A stretch of DNA of 50,874 bases from positions 1-50,874 of the IMG/VR virus record IMGVR_UViG_3300049259_000154; one strand, written 5' to 3'. The notes below the pieces were generated by a model. The model saw nothing but the letters and a program-made list of their open reading frames with translations. It did not search any database and was not told where the DNA came from. The position numbers were made by a program, and so were the translations under genes. The stretch comes from a virus. The stretch's first letter is position 1. The number at the start of each line of letters is the position of its first letter. Positions 22,322-29,810 of the stretch are shown piece after piece.

Positions 22322-23263
22322 GCCCAGCGTTTCCGGATCGGCGAGGCCGGGGAGCACGGTGCCATGCTCTACACGATCCTCATCATCGCCATCATCGTCG
22401 TGCTCGTCCTCGTCTTGGTCCGCGCGCTCTAGGTCGAGCGTCTGCTGGCCGAGGCGGGAGGCCGCCTCCCGGCAGTGGCCTTCGTCCAGCTCGATGAGGA
22501 CGGCGCGGCGGCCGAGCAGGCGCGCGGCGACACCCGTGGTGCCGGACCCGGCGAACGGGTCGAGGACGCGGCCGCCGGGCGGGCAGGAGAGCCGGATGAG
22601 GTGGAGGGCGAGGTCGAGCGCCATCGGGGTCGGATGTTCGATGCCCTTTTCGGCGCCGACCGAACTCGTGAAGACGCTGCCGGGGAGGGCGCCGCCGGGG
22701 TGGGCCTCGCGGTCGCGGTGCGGCTCGTTCGCCTTGCCTTTGACGACGCCGCCGTGCGGGCCCCAGCGGCGTCGGTAGCGGGCGAGCGTCGCCGGGGAGT
22801 ACGGCTGGCGGGCCTCGTCGAAGCCGGTGTACGGATCGGTGCCGCGCACGAGCCAGTAGACGTACTCGTGACGGTCGAGAAGATAGGGGGACGCCTTACC
22901 GCCGCCGCCGTTGACTTTGTGCCAGACGAGCGTGTCGAACCAGCGCCAGCCCGACGCGCACGCGACCCGGCGCAGCTCGTCGGCGAACGGAACCTCCTCG
23001 CCGCCGCGGTGGAGACGGCCGATGTTCAGCATCAGCGACGCCGACGGCGAGCAGATGCTTCCGTGGCCGAGAGCGACGAGCCAGCCCTGCGCCCATTCCA
23101 GGTACCGATGGAGGAGGTTGAAGCTGGCGACGTCGTCGCGGGCGTCGAGGTACGGAGGCGAGGTGACGACCGCGTCGACCGGCTCGCCTTCGAGGTGGTA
23201 GAGCACGTTGAGAGCCTCGCCCTGGTAGAGGGTGACGTCGGGATCGCGGAAGACGGCGTTCAC
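22319..23263 (-). CDS. DNA methyltransferase, SPPY type (N4-cytosine or N6-adenine)
   Basis: A 314-residue enzyme: motif IV TSPPY at 34-38 comes before motif I DPFAGSGTTG at 235-244, the beta-class order. The SPPY tetrapeptide is common in N4-cytosine methyltransferases but also found in N6-adenine ones. After about residue 280 an acidic low-complexity tail (DQDEDEHDDDGDDEDR) has poor codon bias and lies opposite a plus-strand micropeptide gene. GTG at 23263 overlaps the previous stop. No partner restriction enzyme is visible; it probably protects phage DNA or alters regulation. Confidence 0.87.
   Translation of the reverse strand: MNAVFRDPDVTLYQGEALNVLYHLEGEPVDAVVTSPPYLDARDDVASFNLLHRYLEWAQGWLVALGHGSICSPSASLMLNIGRLHRGGEEVPFADELRRVACASGWRWFDTLVWHKVNGGGGKASPYLLDRHEYVYWLVRGTDPYTGFDEARQPYSPATLARYRRRWGPHGGVVKGKANEPHRDREAHPGGALPGSVFTSSVGAEKGIEHPTPMALDLALHLIRLSCPPGGRVLDPFAGSGTTGVAARLLGRRAVLIELDEGHCREAASRLGQQTLDLERADQDEDEHDDDGDDEDRVEHGTVLPGLADPETLG
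22364..22432 (+). CDS. Plus-strand hydrophobic micropeptide, 22 aa
   Basis: ATG at 22364 opens a 22-codon frame (start MLYTILIIAIIVVLVL, end VLVRAL) that is one membrane helix; every third codon position is G or C. GGGGAG lies about 10 bases upstream. The minus-strand methylase frame over the same bases shows unusually low third-position GC, so the plus-strand reading explains composition better. Function unknown; resembles single-helix phage membrane peptides. Confidence 0.5.
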   Translation: MLYTILIIAIIVVLVLVLVRAL

Positions 23264-23442
23264 CGGCGCCGCTTCTTCCTGCGCGGTATGCGCGGCGGCG
23301 TGAGCCAGAACCCTCGCATGCGGGCGTCGTCTAGTTCGTTGAGCAGCTCGACGAGGACGGCGCCGATGCGGGCGTGCTTGCTGCCCGGCGCAGTGAAGCG
23401 AGCGGCGAGCTCGCGGATCTCGGATTCGCGTTCGGGCGTCAT
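23260..23442 (-). CDS. Hypothetical protein, 60 aa
   Basis: ATG at 23442 and TGA at 23260 overlap both neighbours by 4 bases. Helical N-terminus (ERESEIRELAARF), LVELLNELDDARMRGF, and a strongly basic C-terminus (RRKKRRR). May bind nucleic acid; no family recognised. Confidence 0.6.
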   Translation of the reverse strand: MTPERESEIRELAARFTAPGSKHARIGAVLVELLNELDDARMRGFWLTPPRIPRRKKRRR

Positions 23443-23708
23443 CGCCGCGGCACGTTGAAGAACAGCCAGTCGAGGTCGAAGGCGAAGGCGTACGCGATGC
23501 GCTCGGCGACCAGGCGGTAGCCGGTGCGCGTCTCTTCGACGCCGACCACGCGGTAGGCACGCTGGAGCGAGTCGGGGTTGCCGGAGGGCCCGGGCGTCTG
23601 CGCGATCACGTCGCCGAGCAGCGGCTTCCCTGCGTCGGCGGGCCAGTCCGAGAACCGCATCCGGGCCGTGGTTCCGAGCGGGCGATGATGGCCGGGCCGA
23701 GCGGCCAT
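23439..23708 (-). CDS. Hypothetical protein, 89 aa
   Basis: ATG at 23708 overlaps the previous stop (TGATG). Contains FSDWPADAGKPLLGDVI, AYRVVGVEETRTGYRLVAER and ends FFNVPRR. Beta-rich soluble protein; no family recognised. Confidence 0.6.
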   Translation of the reverse strand: MAARPGHHRPLGTTARMRFSDWPADAGKPLLGDVIAQTPGPSGNPDSLQRAYRVVGVEETRTGYRLVAERIAYAFAFDLDWLFFNVPRR

Positions 23709-24112
23709 CAGAAGTCCGTGCTCCCGTGGCCCCACGGACGACGGAGCGCCTTCTTCGCGGCGACCGGGTCGAGGCGGGAGAGGCGAGCCCGGGCGTTGTC
23801 TTCGAGACGGAGCAGCTCGACCAGGCGCTCGTGAGCTTCGTCGGCGCGGCGCTTCGCCTCTTTGCGGTGCGTTGCGTACCGCTCCCAGTCGGAGGCGAGC
23901 CGGGCGAGGTACTTGAACGGGTCGACTTCCTTGTCGCAGTCGCGGCAGACGACGCGGTGCAGCTCGTGGTCGAGAGCGATGCGGCGGTGCGGGCAGTAGC
24001 CAGGATCGCGCGGCCTCGTCGTGACGGGGGCGTCCTCGTCGGTGAGGTCGCGCTCCGGGTGGAGGCGGACGACGTCGGCGAGGACGGCGTCGTGTTCCGT
24101 CTCGTCGCTCAT
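23708..24112 (-). CDS. Zinc-finger-like protein with helical C-terminus, 134 aa
   Basis: Residues about 38-65 hold YCPHRRIALDHELHRVVCRD and CDKEVDPFKYL, a C-x2-H and C-x2-C pair compatible with a zinc site, followed by a long helix (YATHRKEAKRRADEAHERLV) that could form a coiled coil. The pattern is common in small actinophage proteins; function unknown. ATG at 24112. Confidence 0.65.
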   Translation of the reverse strand: MSDETEHDAVLADVVRLHPERDLTDEDAPVTTRPRDPGYCPHRRIALDHELHRVVCRDCDKEVDPFKYLARLASDWERYATHRKEAKRRADEAHERLVELLRLEDNARARLSRLDPVAAKKALRRPWGHGSTDF

Positions 24113-24459
24113 GAAGGAAGGATGAGCCCGACGGCGGCGGCGCGCTCGCGTGCTTCAGCTTCGGTCGTAGCCGCCGTGATCGCGGCCTCCTGCATCCGAC
24201 GATAGATGTCTTGGAGCCACTGCTCGGCGAGGCTCATGCCGACCGCTTCGGGCGGCCAGAGCGGCGGATAGTGGCGGACGATCTCGGCCTTGCAGAGGCC
24301 GTAGAGGCGTTGCGCGCGGAACTGGACTTCGACCTCGGGTGGCAGCGGGGGCGGGGCCGGGGCCTCGGCGGCCTGGTATTCGGCGACGGCAGATTGGAGG
24401 CGGGCGTGCAGCTCGCGTTTCTTCGCGGTCGGGCCCGTCGCGGCACCGGCGCGGCTCAC
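24109..24459 (-). CDS. Hypothetical protein, 116 aa
   Basis: Helical N-terminus, a proline-rich break (APAPPPLPPE), then YGLCKAEIVRHYPPLWPPEA and a helical C-terminus. GTG at 24459 overlaps the previous stop (GTGA). No family recognised. Confidence 0.58.
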   Translation of the reverse strand: MSRAGAATGPTAKKRELHARLQSAVAEYQAAEAPAPPPLPPEVEVQFRAQRLYGLCKAEIVRHYPPLWPPEAVGMSLAEQWLQDIYRRMQEAAITAATTEAEARERAAAVGLILPS

Positions 24460-24698
24460 TGGTTCGCCTCGACGAACTCGGCCCAGCGGCGCAGGGCGGC
24501 CGGGTCAGCCGCGAGCGAAGGGGCGATCTGGATTAGCTCCAGGCCGTCGTCTTGGGTGAAGACGATCTTGAACGTCGGAAGGCCCGCGTTGTGGAGGACG
24601 TACGTGTCGCCGGGGTGGAGGTTGACGGCGCGCGTCGTAGGCGTGTCGGCGGAGCGGGCGGTCACGCGCAGAACGGTGGGACGGTGGAAGAGGCGCAT
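24456..24698 (-). CDS. Hypothetical protein, 80 aa
   Basis: ATG at 24698 with GAAGGAG upstream. Beta-rich N-terminal half with NLHPGDTYVLHNAGLPTFKI and a short helical end (LRRWAEFVEANQ). No family recognised. It lies just after the HNH gene at 24721. Confidence 0.6.
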   Translation of the reverse strand: MRLFHRPTVLRVTARSADTPTTRAVNLHPGDTYVLHNAGLPTFKIVFTQDDGLELIQIAPSLAADPAALRRWAEFVEANQ

Positions 24699-24720
24699 GC
24701 GTCTCCTTCGGATTGGGAGC

Positions 24721-25164
24721 TTACGCGCGGTTCCGGGCGGCGGCAGCCGTGAACCCGGCCTCGCGGAGGACGTGGTAGCGGCGCTTCTTGCGTTCGCGGT
24801 AGCAGCGACGGCAGCCGTGGCCGCCCCGGAGCCGGTTACGGCCCGCGAGCGAGTGGCCGTGGACGCAGACCTTCCGCCGGTGGCGGAGGCCGTGCACGGG
24901 CTTCCTGAGCGGCTCCAGATGGTGCGGGTTGACGCACCCTTTGTCTTCGCAGCGGTGGTGCAGCTCGCGGCCGGACGGGACGGGGCCACGGATGACCTCG
25001 TAGAGGAGCCGGTGCAGCGTCACGACGCGACGCCCGACGCGGACGTACGAGTACCCGGCGGTGCTCTTCGCGCCCGGCCACTGCCAGCATTCCGTGGCGA
25101 GCGGGCCCGGCTGGGGCACGATGCGGACGAGCGCGCGCCCGGCTGCGGTTGCCTTCACCTCCAT
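24721..25164 (-). CDS. HNH endonuclease, leaderless start
   Basis: A 147-residue HNH protein: TECWQWPGAKSTAGYSYV near the N-terminus, LHRLLYEVIRGPVP, ELHHRCEDKGCVNPHHLEP around 67-85, and a basic C-terminus with a second Cys pair. This is the phage-type HNH with CVNP.HLE. ATG at 25164 lies 10 bases after a TAGCCT box, with no Shine-Dalgarno. HNH proteins near terminase genes can assist DNA packaging, or it may be a homing enzyme. Confidence 0.86.
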   Translation of the reverse strand: MEVKATAAGRALVRIVPQPGPLATECWQWPGAKSTAGYSYVRVGRRVVTLHRLLYEVIRGPVPSGRELHHRCEDKGCVNPHHLEPLRKPVHGLRHRRKVCVHGHSLAGRNRLRGGHGCRRCYRERKKRRYHVLREAGFTAAAARNRA

Positions 25165-25169
25165 GCGGA

Positions 25170-25181
25170 GTATCAGGCTAC
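25170..25181 (-). promoter_or_regulatory. Palindromic -10 motif upstream of HNH gene
   Basis: GTAGCCTGATAC on the minus strand, identical to the motif at 11761 and 17287, 5 bases before the HNH gene's ATG (10 bases from TAGCCT). The sequence 17 bases upstream (CCTGAT) is a poor -35. Confidence 0.6.
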
Positions 25182-25198
25182 GCGGGCGGGCGGACGGA

Positions 25199-25648
25199 TC
25201 AGGCGCCGGAGCCCCAGCCCGGCGAAGACGAGACGCGCAACCGGGGCGGGTTGCCGGTCGGGTAGCGCCAGTCGAGCCAGGGCCGTCCGGCGGTCTGGAG
25301 GACGAACGCGACCTCGACGGGGTAGAGGAGGCGGCGCAGCTCGATGCGGGCGTGCGGCGGCGACCTGCGCTCGACCTGCTTGTGGCAGGGCTCGCAGAGC
25401 GGCACGATGTTCGCGTCGGCGTTGCGGAGCGGCGCGAACCGGGGCCGAGCCCGGAACCACGAGAGCGGGACGAGGTGGTGGCGGGTGAGCGGCCGGATCT
25501 TGTCGGGGCGGCGGCACATGCGGCAGGCGCCCTCTTCGCGGCACTTGATCCAGCCCTTGCCGCGCTGGACGATGAGGGTCGGGTTGACGCCGACGCGGGC
25601 GACGGCCTCCCGGACCGGGTGGTTGGCGAGCAGGACGCTACGGCTCAC
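25199..25648 (-). CDS. HNH endonuclease
   Basis: A 149-residue HNH protein: GACRMCRRPDKIRPLTRHHL near 40-60 and ADANIVPLCEPCHKQVE near 78-94 give the two Cys pairs and HH...N...H of the family. GTG at 25648 overlaps the upstream stop by 11 bases. Together with 24721-25164 it forms a tandem HNH pair between the two terminase subunit genes, suggesting a packaging-linked nuclease for at least one of them. Confidence 0.83.
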   Translation of the reverse strand: MSRSVLLANHPVREAVARVGVNPTLIVQRGKGWIKCREEGACRMCRRPDKIRPLTRHHLVPLSWFRARPRFAPLRNADANIVPLCEPCHKQVERRSPPHARIELRRLLYPVEVAFVLQTAGRPWLDWRYPTGNPPRLRVSSSPGWGSGA

Positions 25649-25904
25649 GGCCCATCACCCGAGTCCAGGCGGTGGCGGGGATCCAGTAGACGCGCTCCGA
25701 CGGGGTACGAGCGACCCGGACGAGCTGGTCACGGAGGCCAGTGTTGGCGGGGGCGGCCAACGCGGCGAAGAGGCGATCATGGGGATCGGCGACATCGTCG
25801 GGGAGCACGGCCACGTGCGCGTGCTTCGCGGCGGCGAGGCGAAGGTCGAGCGGGACGTCGTTGAGGCGGAACGGCCGGAGCCGCCCCGCAGGCGGCTTCG
25901 TCAT
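25638..25904 (-). CDS. Hypothetical protein, 88 aa
   Basis: Contains FRLNDVPLDLRLAAAKHAHV and ERVYWIPATAWTRVMGREP. Soluble; no family recognised. ATG at 25904 with GGGAG upstream; a 24-base gap separates it from the preceding small gene. Confidence 0.58.
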   Translation of the reverse strand: MTKPPAGRLRPFRLNDVPLDLRLAAAKHAHVAVLPDDVADPHDRLFAALAAPANTGLRDQLVRVARTPSERVYWIPATAWTRVMGREP

Positions 25905-25928
25905 CGGTGGCTCCCGAGGTCGGAGTGG

Positions 25929-26093
25929 CTACAGGGCGCGAGAGGCTTGCCTGCCCCTTAGCGCCCTCCCGATGCAGGTATCCGCTGGTTCCATTTTCCC
26001 GGTGCCGCTCGTACCGATGAGCGCGCACGAGGGCGCCTCCGGCTTGGAGTCGGCGTTGGCCTGCCAGTGGTAGACGCGGAGCACCGGAAACAT
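25929..26093 (-). CDS. Small protein, 54 aa, leaderless start
   Basis: ATG at 26093 lies 10 bases after a TAGCCT box with no Shine-Dalgarno, matching other leaderless starts here. The peptide begins MFPVLRVYHWQANADS and contains two cysteines. Codon bias in the second half is weaker, so the 3' part is less certain. Function unknown. Confidence 0.45.
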   Translation of the reverse strand: MFPVLRVYHWQANADSKPEAPSCALIGTSGTGKMEPADTCIGRALRGRQASRAL

Positions 26094-26103
26094 GAGGACG
26101 CCG

Positions 26104-26109
26104 AGGCTA
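26104..26109 (-). promoter_or_regulatory. Candidate -10 box
   Basis: TAGCCT, 10 bases before the ATG at 26093. The hexamer 17 bases upstream is TCGTGT, a weak -35. Confidence 0.35.
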
Positions 26110-26154
26110 GCAGGGCCGGACGCCGGACACGAGCCCGGCGCCCGAACCCGGGGG

Positions 26155-26580
26155 CTACTGGTGCTCGGCGACGGCCTGGACGAGCTGGTCACGCTGGTTG
26201 GAGCCGAGCGTGGCGATGTGACGGTCGCCTTCGACGTCGACCTCGGTGAGGATCGCGTCCGCCTTCTTCTCGCCGATGCCGGGCAGGGCGAGCAGGGCAG
26301 CGCGGATGTGCATGTGGCCGATGACGCGGCCGGAGTCGCCGCTTTCGCTGTCGGCCATCTGGAAGAGGTCGTTGAGGGCGAGGCTGCCGTCACTGACCTG
26401 GCCCAGCGCCTCCCGGCGCGCCGTCGCCGTCTCGGAGGAAGCCGTCGTGCCTTCCGCCTGGTCGAGCGTCGAGCCGTCGTGGAGGTAGCCCCTGTGCGGC
26501 TCGCCGTGGATCGTCGGCACGTACGTATCGGGGACGACGTGCGGGCGGCCAGAGCGGTCCTCGATTACTTGCTCCGTCAT
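26155..26580 (-). CDS. mIHF-like DNA-binding protein
   Basis: A 141-residue protein. The C-terminal half (about 68-138) carries LNDLFQMADSES, RVIGHMHIRAALLALPGIGE, KKADAILTEVDV and RHIATLGSNQRDQLV, the order and wording of the helix-two-turn-helix domain of actinobacterial integration host factor. The N-terminal 60 residues are extra. Host mIHF bends and compacts DNA; a phage copy could help packaging, replication or transcription. ATG at 26580 has AAGGGAGC upstream. A TAGAGT box near 26615 resembles the late-type promoter. Confidence 0.78.
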   Translation of the reverse strand: MTEQVIEDRSGRPHVVPDTYVPTIHGEPHRGYLHDGSTLDQAEGTTASSETATARREALGQVSDGSLALNDLFQMADSESGDSGRVIGHMHIRAALLALPGIGEKKADAILTEVDVEGDRHIATLGSNQRDQLVQAVAEHQ

Positions 26581-26661
26581 TGGTGCTCCCTTCGTAGGTT
26601 GACGGTTGAACGAGGCGAACTCTACGACGGGTTCGCGCCGACACGGCAAGAGCGAGGCGGG

Positions 26662-27285
26662 TTATCCGTGTGATTGGCGGGTGGCCGGACGCACGCTGCG
26701 CGCGGCGTCGATTGGCTTCGGCGGCGCCACCCTGCGGTGGGCGGCGTCGCAGTCGGCGCAGCCGCCGTCGTAGTGCATCGCCATGTCGTGGCCGCAGTCA
26801 CAGACGGTTCCGATGTAGCCCGAGCCGGAGTGCAGCTCGTGGTACCGGCAGTGCGGCGGGGCGGCCGACCAGGGGACCGAGTCCGTCGCCGGGGCCGCGC
26901 TCCACGGCTTCGAGTGCGTCGGGGAGGCGACGACCACGCGACCGGCGACGAAGCCGCTGACGTCGACCGGCTCCATCATGCGTTCCTGCGCCGCCTTCTG
27001 CGCCAGCTCCCAGTTCCGAGTCTGGGCGTCACGGTCGGGCGGCGGCGGGACGAGGGCGAGCAGGATGCGCCACTCCAACTCGTCGTAGCCGAACTTCCCG
27101 GCGACGTAGGCGGCGGCGACGGCGGCGGCGCGGCGGTCGGCCGGATCGTCGACCAGCGGAGGCCGAGGCCGGGGCCGGTCTCGTACTTCCAGCGCGACGA
27201 TGCGGACGGCAGTCCAGACGAGCCAGCCGACGACGGCGAACGCGACGACGCCGATGGTGACACCGGCGATCCCGTACCCGGTCAC
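26662..27285 (-). CDS. Membrane-anchored protein with C-terminal Cys/His region, 207 aa
   Basis: One N-terminal helix (TGYGIAGVTIGVVAFAVVGW) followed by a cytoplasmic region and a C-terminal GTVCDCGHDMAMHYDGGCAD, whose Cys/His spacing could bind zinc. GTG at 27285 overlaps the stop of the preceding 32-codon gene. Function unknown. Confidence 0.62.
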   Translation of the reverse strand: MTGYGIAGVTIGVVAFAVVGWLVWTAVRIVALEVRDRPRPRPPLVDDPADRRAAAVAAAYVAGKFGYDELEWRILLALVPPPPDRDAQTRNWELAQKAAQERMMEPVDVSGFVAGRVVVASPTHSKPWSAAPATDSVPWSAAPPHCRYHELHSGSGYIGTVCDCGHDMAMHYDGGCADCDAAHRRVAPPKPIDAARSVRPATRQSHG

Positions 27286-27380
27286 GGCAGGATGTCCCAG
27301 CCATAGGCGAGGCCGATCAGCACGCCCGCGACCGCGAGCGGCAGCCCGACGAGCAGGAGGAGCTCGCCCCAGCCCCTCAC
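27282..27380 (-). CDS. Single-helix membrane peptide, 32 aa
   Basis: GTG at 27380 and TGA at 27282 both form GTGA overlaps. The peptide (VRGWGELLLLVGLPLAVAGV start, WDILP end) is one membrane helix. The overlaps at both ends and strong third-position GC support it. Function unknown. Confidence 0.55.
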   Translation of the reverse strand: MRGWGELLLLVGLPLAVAGVLIGLAYGWDILP

Positions 27381-27991
27381 TCGGCATCTCCCGGCTTGCC
27401 GTTGCCGTCGACGACGGGCGGCCCCGCCTCCAACTCCAACGCGATACGGGCCAGCTCGCGAGCCCGCTCCGGCGTCGGGCGGCGATGGATGCCGTCATCC
27501 TCGGGGCCGACCGGCTGCGTCGACTCCAACTCGTCCGCAGGGCCGAGATGATGCTCGACCTGCTCCCGGAACCGGCGCGGCCGATACGCCGCCAGGAGCC
27601 GGACCATCAACTGGTCAGACACCTCGTTGCGGGTGACCGTCACCGTCTGCTCCTCGATCGTCACGAGCTCGCCCCGCTCGTTCAGCGCACGCTTCACCGT
27701 CCGCCGAGTCTCCTCCGACTCCCAGCCCGTCGTCGCGCGCTGATGAGCTATCCGCTCCATCAGGTCGATGCCGATGTCGACCGCCTCCCGCCAGGCATTG
27801 CGGAAGACCGGCTCGTCGTTCGCGTGCCGGTACACCGTCGACCGGCCTACACCGGCGACCCGGCACGCCGCCGCCACGTTCGGCATCCGCGCCAGCGCCT
27901 CCAAGAACGGGCCCTGCCACGGCTCGCCCCACTCATGCACCGTGACGAGCTGCTCCCGCTCGCGCGGCTCCTCCTGCTCCGCAGCACTCAC
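27377..27991 (-). CDS. terS: Terminase small subunit
   Basis: A 204-residue protein: after a short acidic leader, LARMPNVAAACRVAGVGRSTVYRH forms the helix-turn-helix typical of small terminases, followed by FRNAWREAVDIGIDLMERIA and SDQLMVRLLAAYRPRRFREQ, seen in phage small subunits that recognise DNA for packaging. The C-terminal region is acidic. GTG at 27991 overlaps the previous stop. The large subunit is 5 kb further downstream in the same direction. Confidence 0.8.
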   Translation of the reverse strand: MSAAEQEEPREREQLVTVHEWGEPWQGPFLEALARMPNVAAACRVAGVGRSTVYRHANDEPVFRNAWREAVDIGIDLMERIAHQRATTGWESEETRRTVKRALNERGELVTIEEQTVTVTRNEVSDQLMVRLLAAYRPRRFREQVEHHLGPADELESTQPVGPEDDGIHRRPTPERARELARIALELEAGPPVVDGNGKPGDAE

Positions 27992-28320
27992 GACGACGAC
28001 CTCGCGCGCGTAGCCGTGTCCCACCCTGTCCCGCCGACGCCGGGTTCGGCCTCCACTTCGGGGTCTTGGGTGGGGGTTTGGATGGCGCCGTCTTGTTCGG
28101 CGATGCGGGTGGCGTTGCGCCAGCGGCGGAGGCGGACGCCGAATCCTTCGCCGAGGTAGGCGTTGGGGGTGTAGCAGTAGCGGCAGGCTTTGAGGTTTTC
28201 GCCGATGTCGAGGCTGTAGTCGTGGTTGAGGTGGGTGTGGAGGCGGCAGGCCCAGCGGAGCCCGCGGAGGCGGCGCTTCAGGTGGCGGATCTCGCGGCGG
28301 TCGGCGCGGGGGTCGTTCAT
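27988..28320 (-). CDS. Hypothetical protein, 110 aa
   Basis: Basic N-terminus (DRREIRHLKRRLRGLRWACR), HLNHDYSLDIGENLKACRYC in the middle, and an acidic C-terminus. One Cys pair may be part of a metal site. ATG at 28320 overlaps the previous stop (ATGA). No family recognised. Confidence 0.6.
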   Translation of the reverse strand: MNDPRADRREIRHLKRRLRGLRWACRLHTHLNHDYSLDIGENLKACRYCYTPNAYLGEGFGVRLRRWRNATRIAEQDGAIQTPTQDPEVEAEPGVGGTGWDTATRARSSS

Positions 28321-28841
28321 GGGATGGCCTCCACTTCGGTTGCGGCGACGGCGAGGAGGTGCGTGCCTTCGGCGTCGCGCCACTTGATGGTGACGAAGGT
28401 GCCGTCGTCGGAGACGCCGTCGATGAGGACGTTCTGGTCGGCGGCCAGGGTCGCGTCGCGGGACGAGAGAGTGATGTCTTTGAGGACGCGGGCGAGGTCA
28501 CCCGTCTCGGGGACGAGGCGGTGGTCGTCGGTGTAGGTGCGGCGGCCGCCGTTCCAGAGAGGGATCGGCGTCTTCACGCGGACGCGGCGAACCGAGCGCA
28601 TGTGGGCGAGGAACCCGTCGATCTGCTCCCACGCCTTCTCCAGGGAGCCGTGCCGGTTGATGTACTCGTCGGTGAGGTCGAGCACCGTCGCGTTGCGAAC
28701 GTCGCCGGAGAACTGGGCGAGGCGCACCCTGACGACGCCGCCCTCGCGGAGCGCGTCCGCGTCGAGAGCCGTCATCTCCAACGCCGCGCATTGCTTCGCC
28801 TCGATGTCTTGGGGGCCGAGGAGGACGACGCGCTCAGCCAT
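28317..28841 (-). CDS. Hypothetical protein, 174 aa
   Basis: Soluble mixed alpha/beta protein with RVVLLGPQDIEAKQCAALEM at the start and VLIDGVSDDGTFVTIKWRD near the end. No family recognised. ATG at 28841 overlaps the previous gene by 8 bases. Confidence 0.62.
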   Translation of the reverse strand: MAERVVLLGPQDIEAKQCAALEMTALDADALREGGVVRVRLAQFSGDVRNATVLDLTDEYINRHGSLEKAWEQIDGFLAHMRSVRRVRVKTPIPLWNGGRRTYTDDHRLVPETGDLARVLKDITLSSRDATLAADQNVLIDGVSDDGTFVTIKWRDAEGTHLLAVAATEVEAIP

Positions 28842-29259
28842 CGAGGCCTGCCTTCGATAGGCCCTCGCCGAGATGCCAGAGGGCGCGGCCGAACTCCTCG
28901 CGCGCCTCGGCGGGCAGCTCGGCCAGCTCGCCCCACGGATCGACGTCGATCCCTTGGAAGCCGTGCGTCAGCTCATCGTCGGTGAGGCCGAGGAACGTGA
29001 GCATCGCAATCGCCCACTGGAGCATGGCGAGCGGGGTGAGGGCGCCCATGAACCCCTCGGCGACGTAGTAGCTGGAAACGGAGACGAGCGTCCGCTCGCG
29101 GCGCGTGATCGTCTCGCCGTCCGGCTTGAAGAAGGCGCGGGCGGTCGGGTCGACCCAGCCCGAGAGGACGTCCTTGAACGTCGGGTTGAGTGGGCGGCCC
29201 GTCTCTTCGAGCTGGCCGCGGAGGATCTGCTCGAACCCCTCGATTGGGCGATCAGCCAC
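28834..29259 (-). CDS. Hypothetical protein, 141 aa
   Basis: Contains DVLSGWVDPTARAFFKPDGE, a hydrophobic central stretch (MGALTPLAMLQWAIAMLTFL) that could be one or two membrane helices, and an acidic C-terminal helix. GTG at 29259. Family unknown. Confidence 0.6.
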   Translation of the reverse strand: MADRPIEGFEQILRGQLEETGRPLNPTFKDVLSGWVDPTARAFFKPDGETITRRERTLVSVSSYYVAEGFMGALTPLAMLQWAIAMLTFLGLTDDELTHGFQGIDVDPWGELAELPAEAREEFGRALWHLGEGLSKAGLDG

Positions 29260-29542
29260 GGTCCCACTTCCCGTCGGGCTCGTAGAGGAGGCCGTCGACG
29301 CGGCGACCGGTCAGCCAGAGGCCGACGTCGTTCTGGGTGCGGAAGGCGTGCAGCGAATGTGTCTGGCCCTGGGCGCGCATGGTGCGGGCTTCGGTAGCGG
29401 AGTGCGGATGCTCGTCGTAGGGGCGGCCGCAGCGCGAGCAGTTCACGGCGGCGGGCGAGCCGATCACGTCGCAGATCTCGCCGGAGAGCAGTAGCTCCGC
29501 CAGCTCCTCGCGGCTGATCGCCAGATCAACGGTTCGAGCCAT
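29252..29542 (-). CDS. Hypothetical protein with Cys pair, 96 aa
   Basis: ATG at 29542 with GGAG 4 bases upstream, overlapping the previous gene by 17 bases. Contains NCSRCGRPYDEHPHS, a C-x-x-C followed by histidines, then LHAFRTQNDVGLWLTGRR. Possibly zinc-binding; function unknown. Confidence 0.6.
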   Translation of the reverse strand: MARTVDLAISREELAELLLSGEICDVIGSPAAVNCSRCGRPYDEHPHSATEARTMRAQGQTHSLHAFRTQNDVGLWLTGRRVDGLLYEPDGKWDRG

Positions 29543-29810
29543 GATTCTCCTCGGGGTGGGGGTCGGTTTGATGCCACGGGTCGGTGCGGTGCGGACAGTT
29601 CTGCTTGTGGGTGACGCGGCCATATTCGCGGATCGTCCAGCCGAGCGACCCGCAGTAGCCGCAGGGAGGAGTAGCGGCGGCGAGGTCGCGGCGGCGAACC
29701 ATCTCCGAGGTCGCGTCGTCCTTCGCCATTCCGGAGGCGACGAGCCTCTCCCAGACGGTCGACTCGAACTGGTCGAAGCGCATGTCCACGAACCGGGCCT
29801 TCCAGGTCAT
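29526..29810 (-). CDS. Zinc-ribbon-like protein, 94 aa
   Basis: Helical N-terminus (FDQFESTVWERLVASGMAKD) and ATPPCGYCGSLGWTIREYG with HKQNCPHRTD, a plausible CxxC...C..H zinc site. ATG at 29810 overlaps the GroES-like stop. Function unknown. Confidence 0.62.
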   Translation of the reverse strand: MTWKARFVDMRFDQFESTVWERLVASGMAKDDATSEMVRRRDLAAATPPCGYCGSLGWTIREYGRVTHKQNCPHRTDPWHQTDPHPEENHGSNR

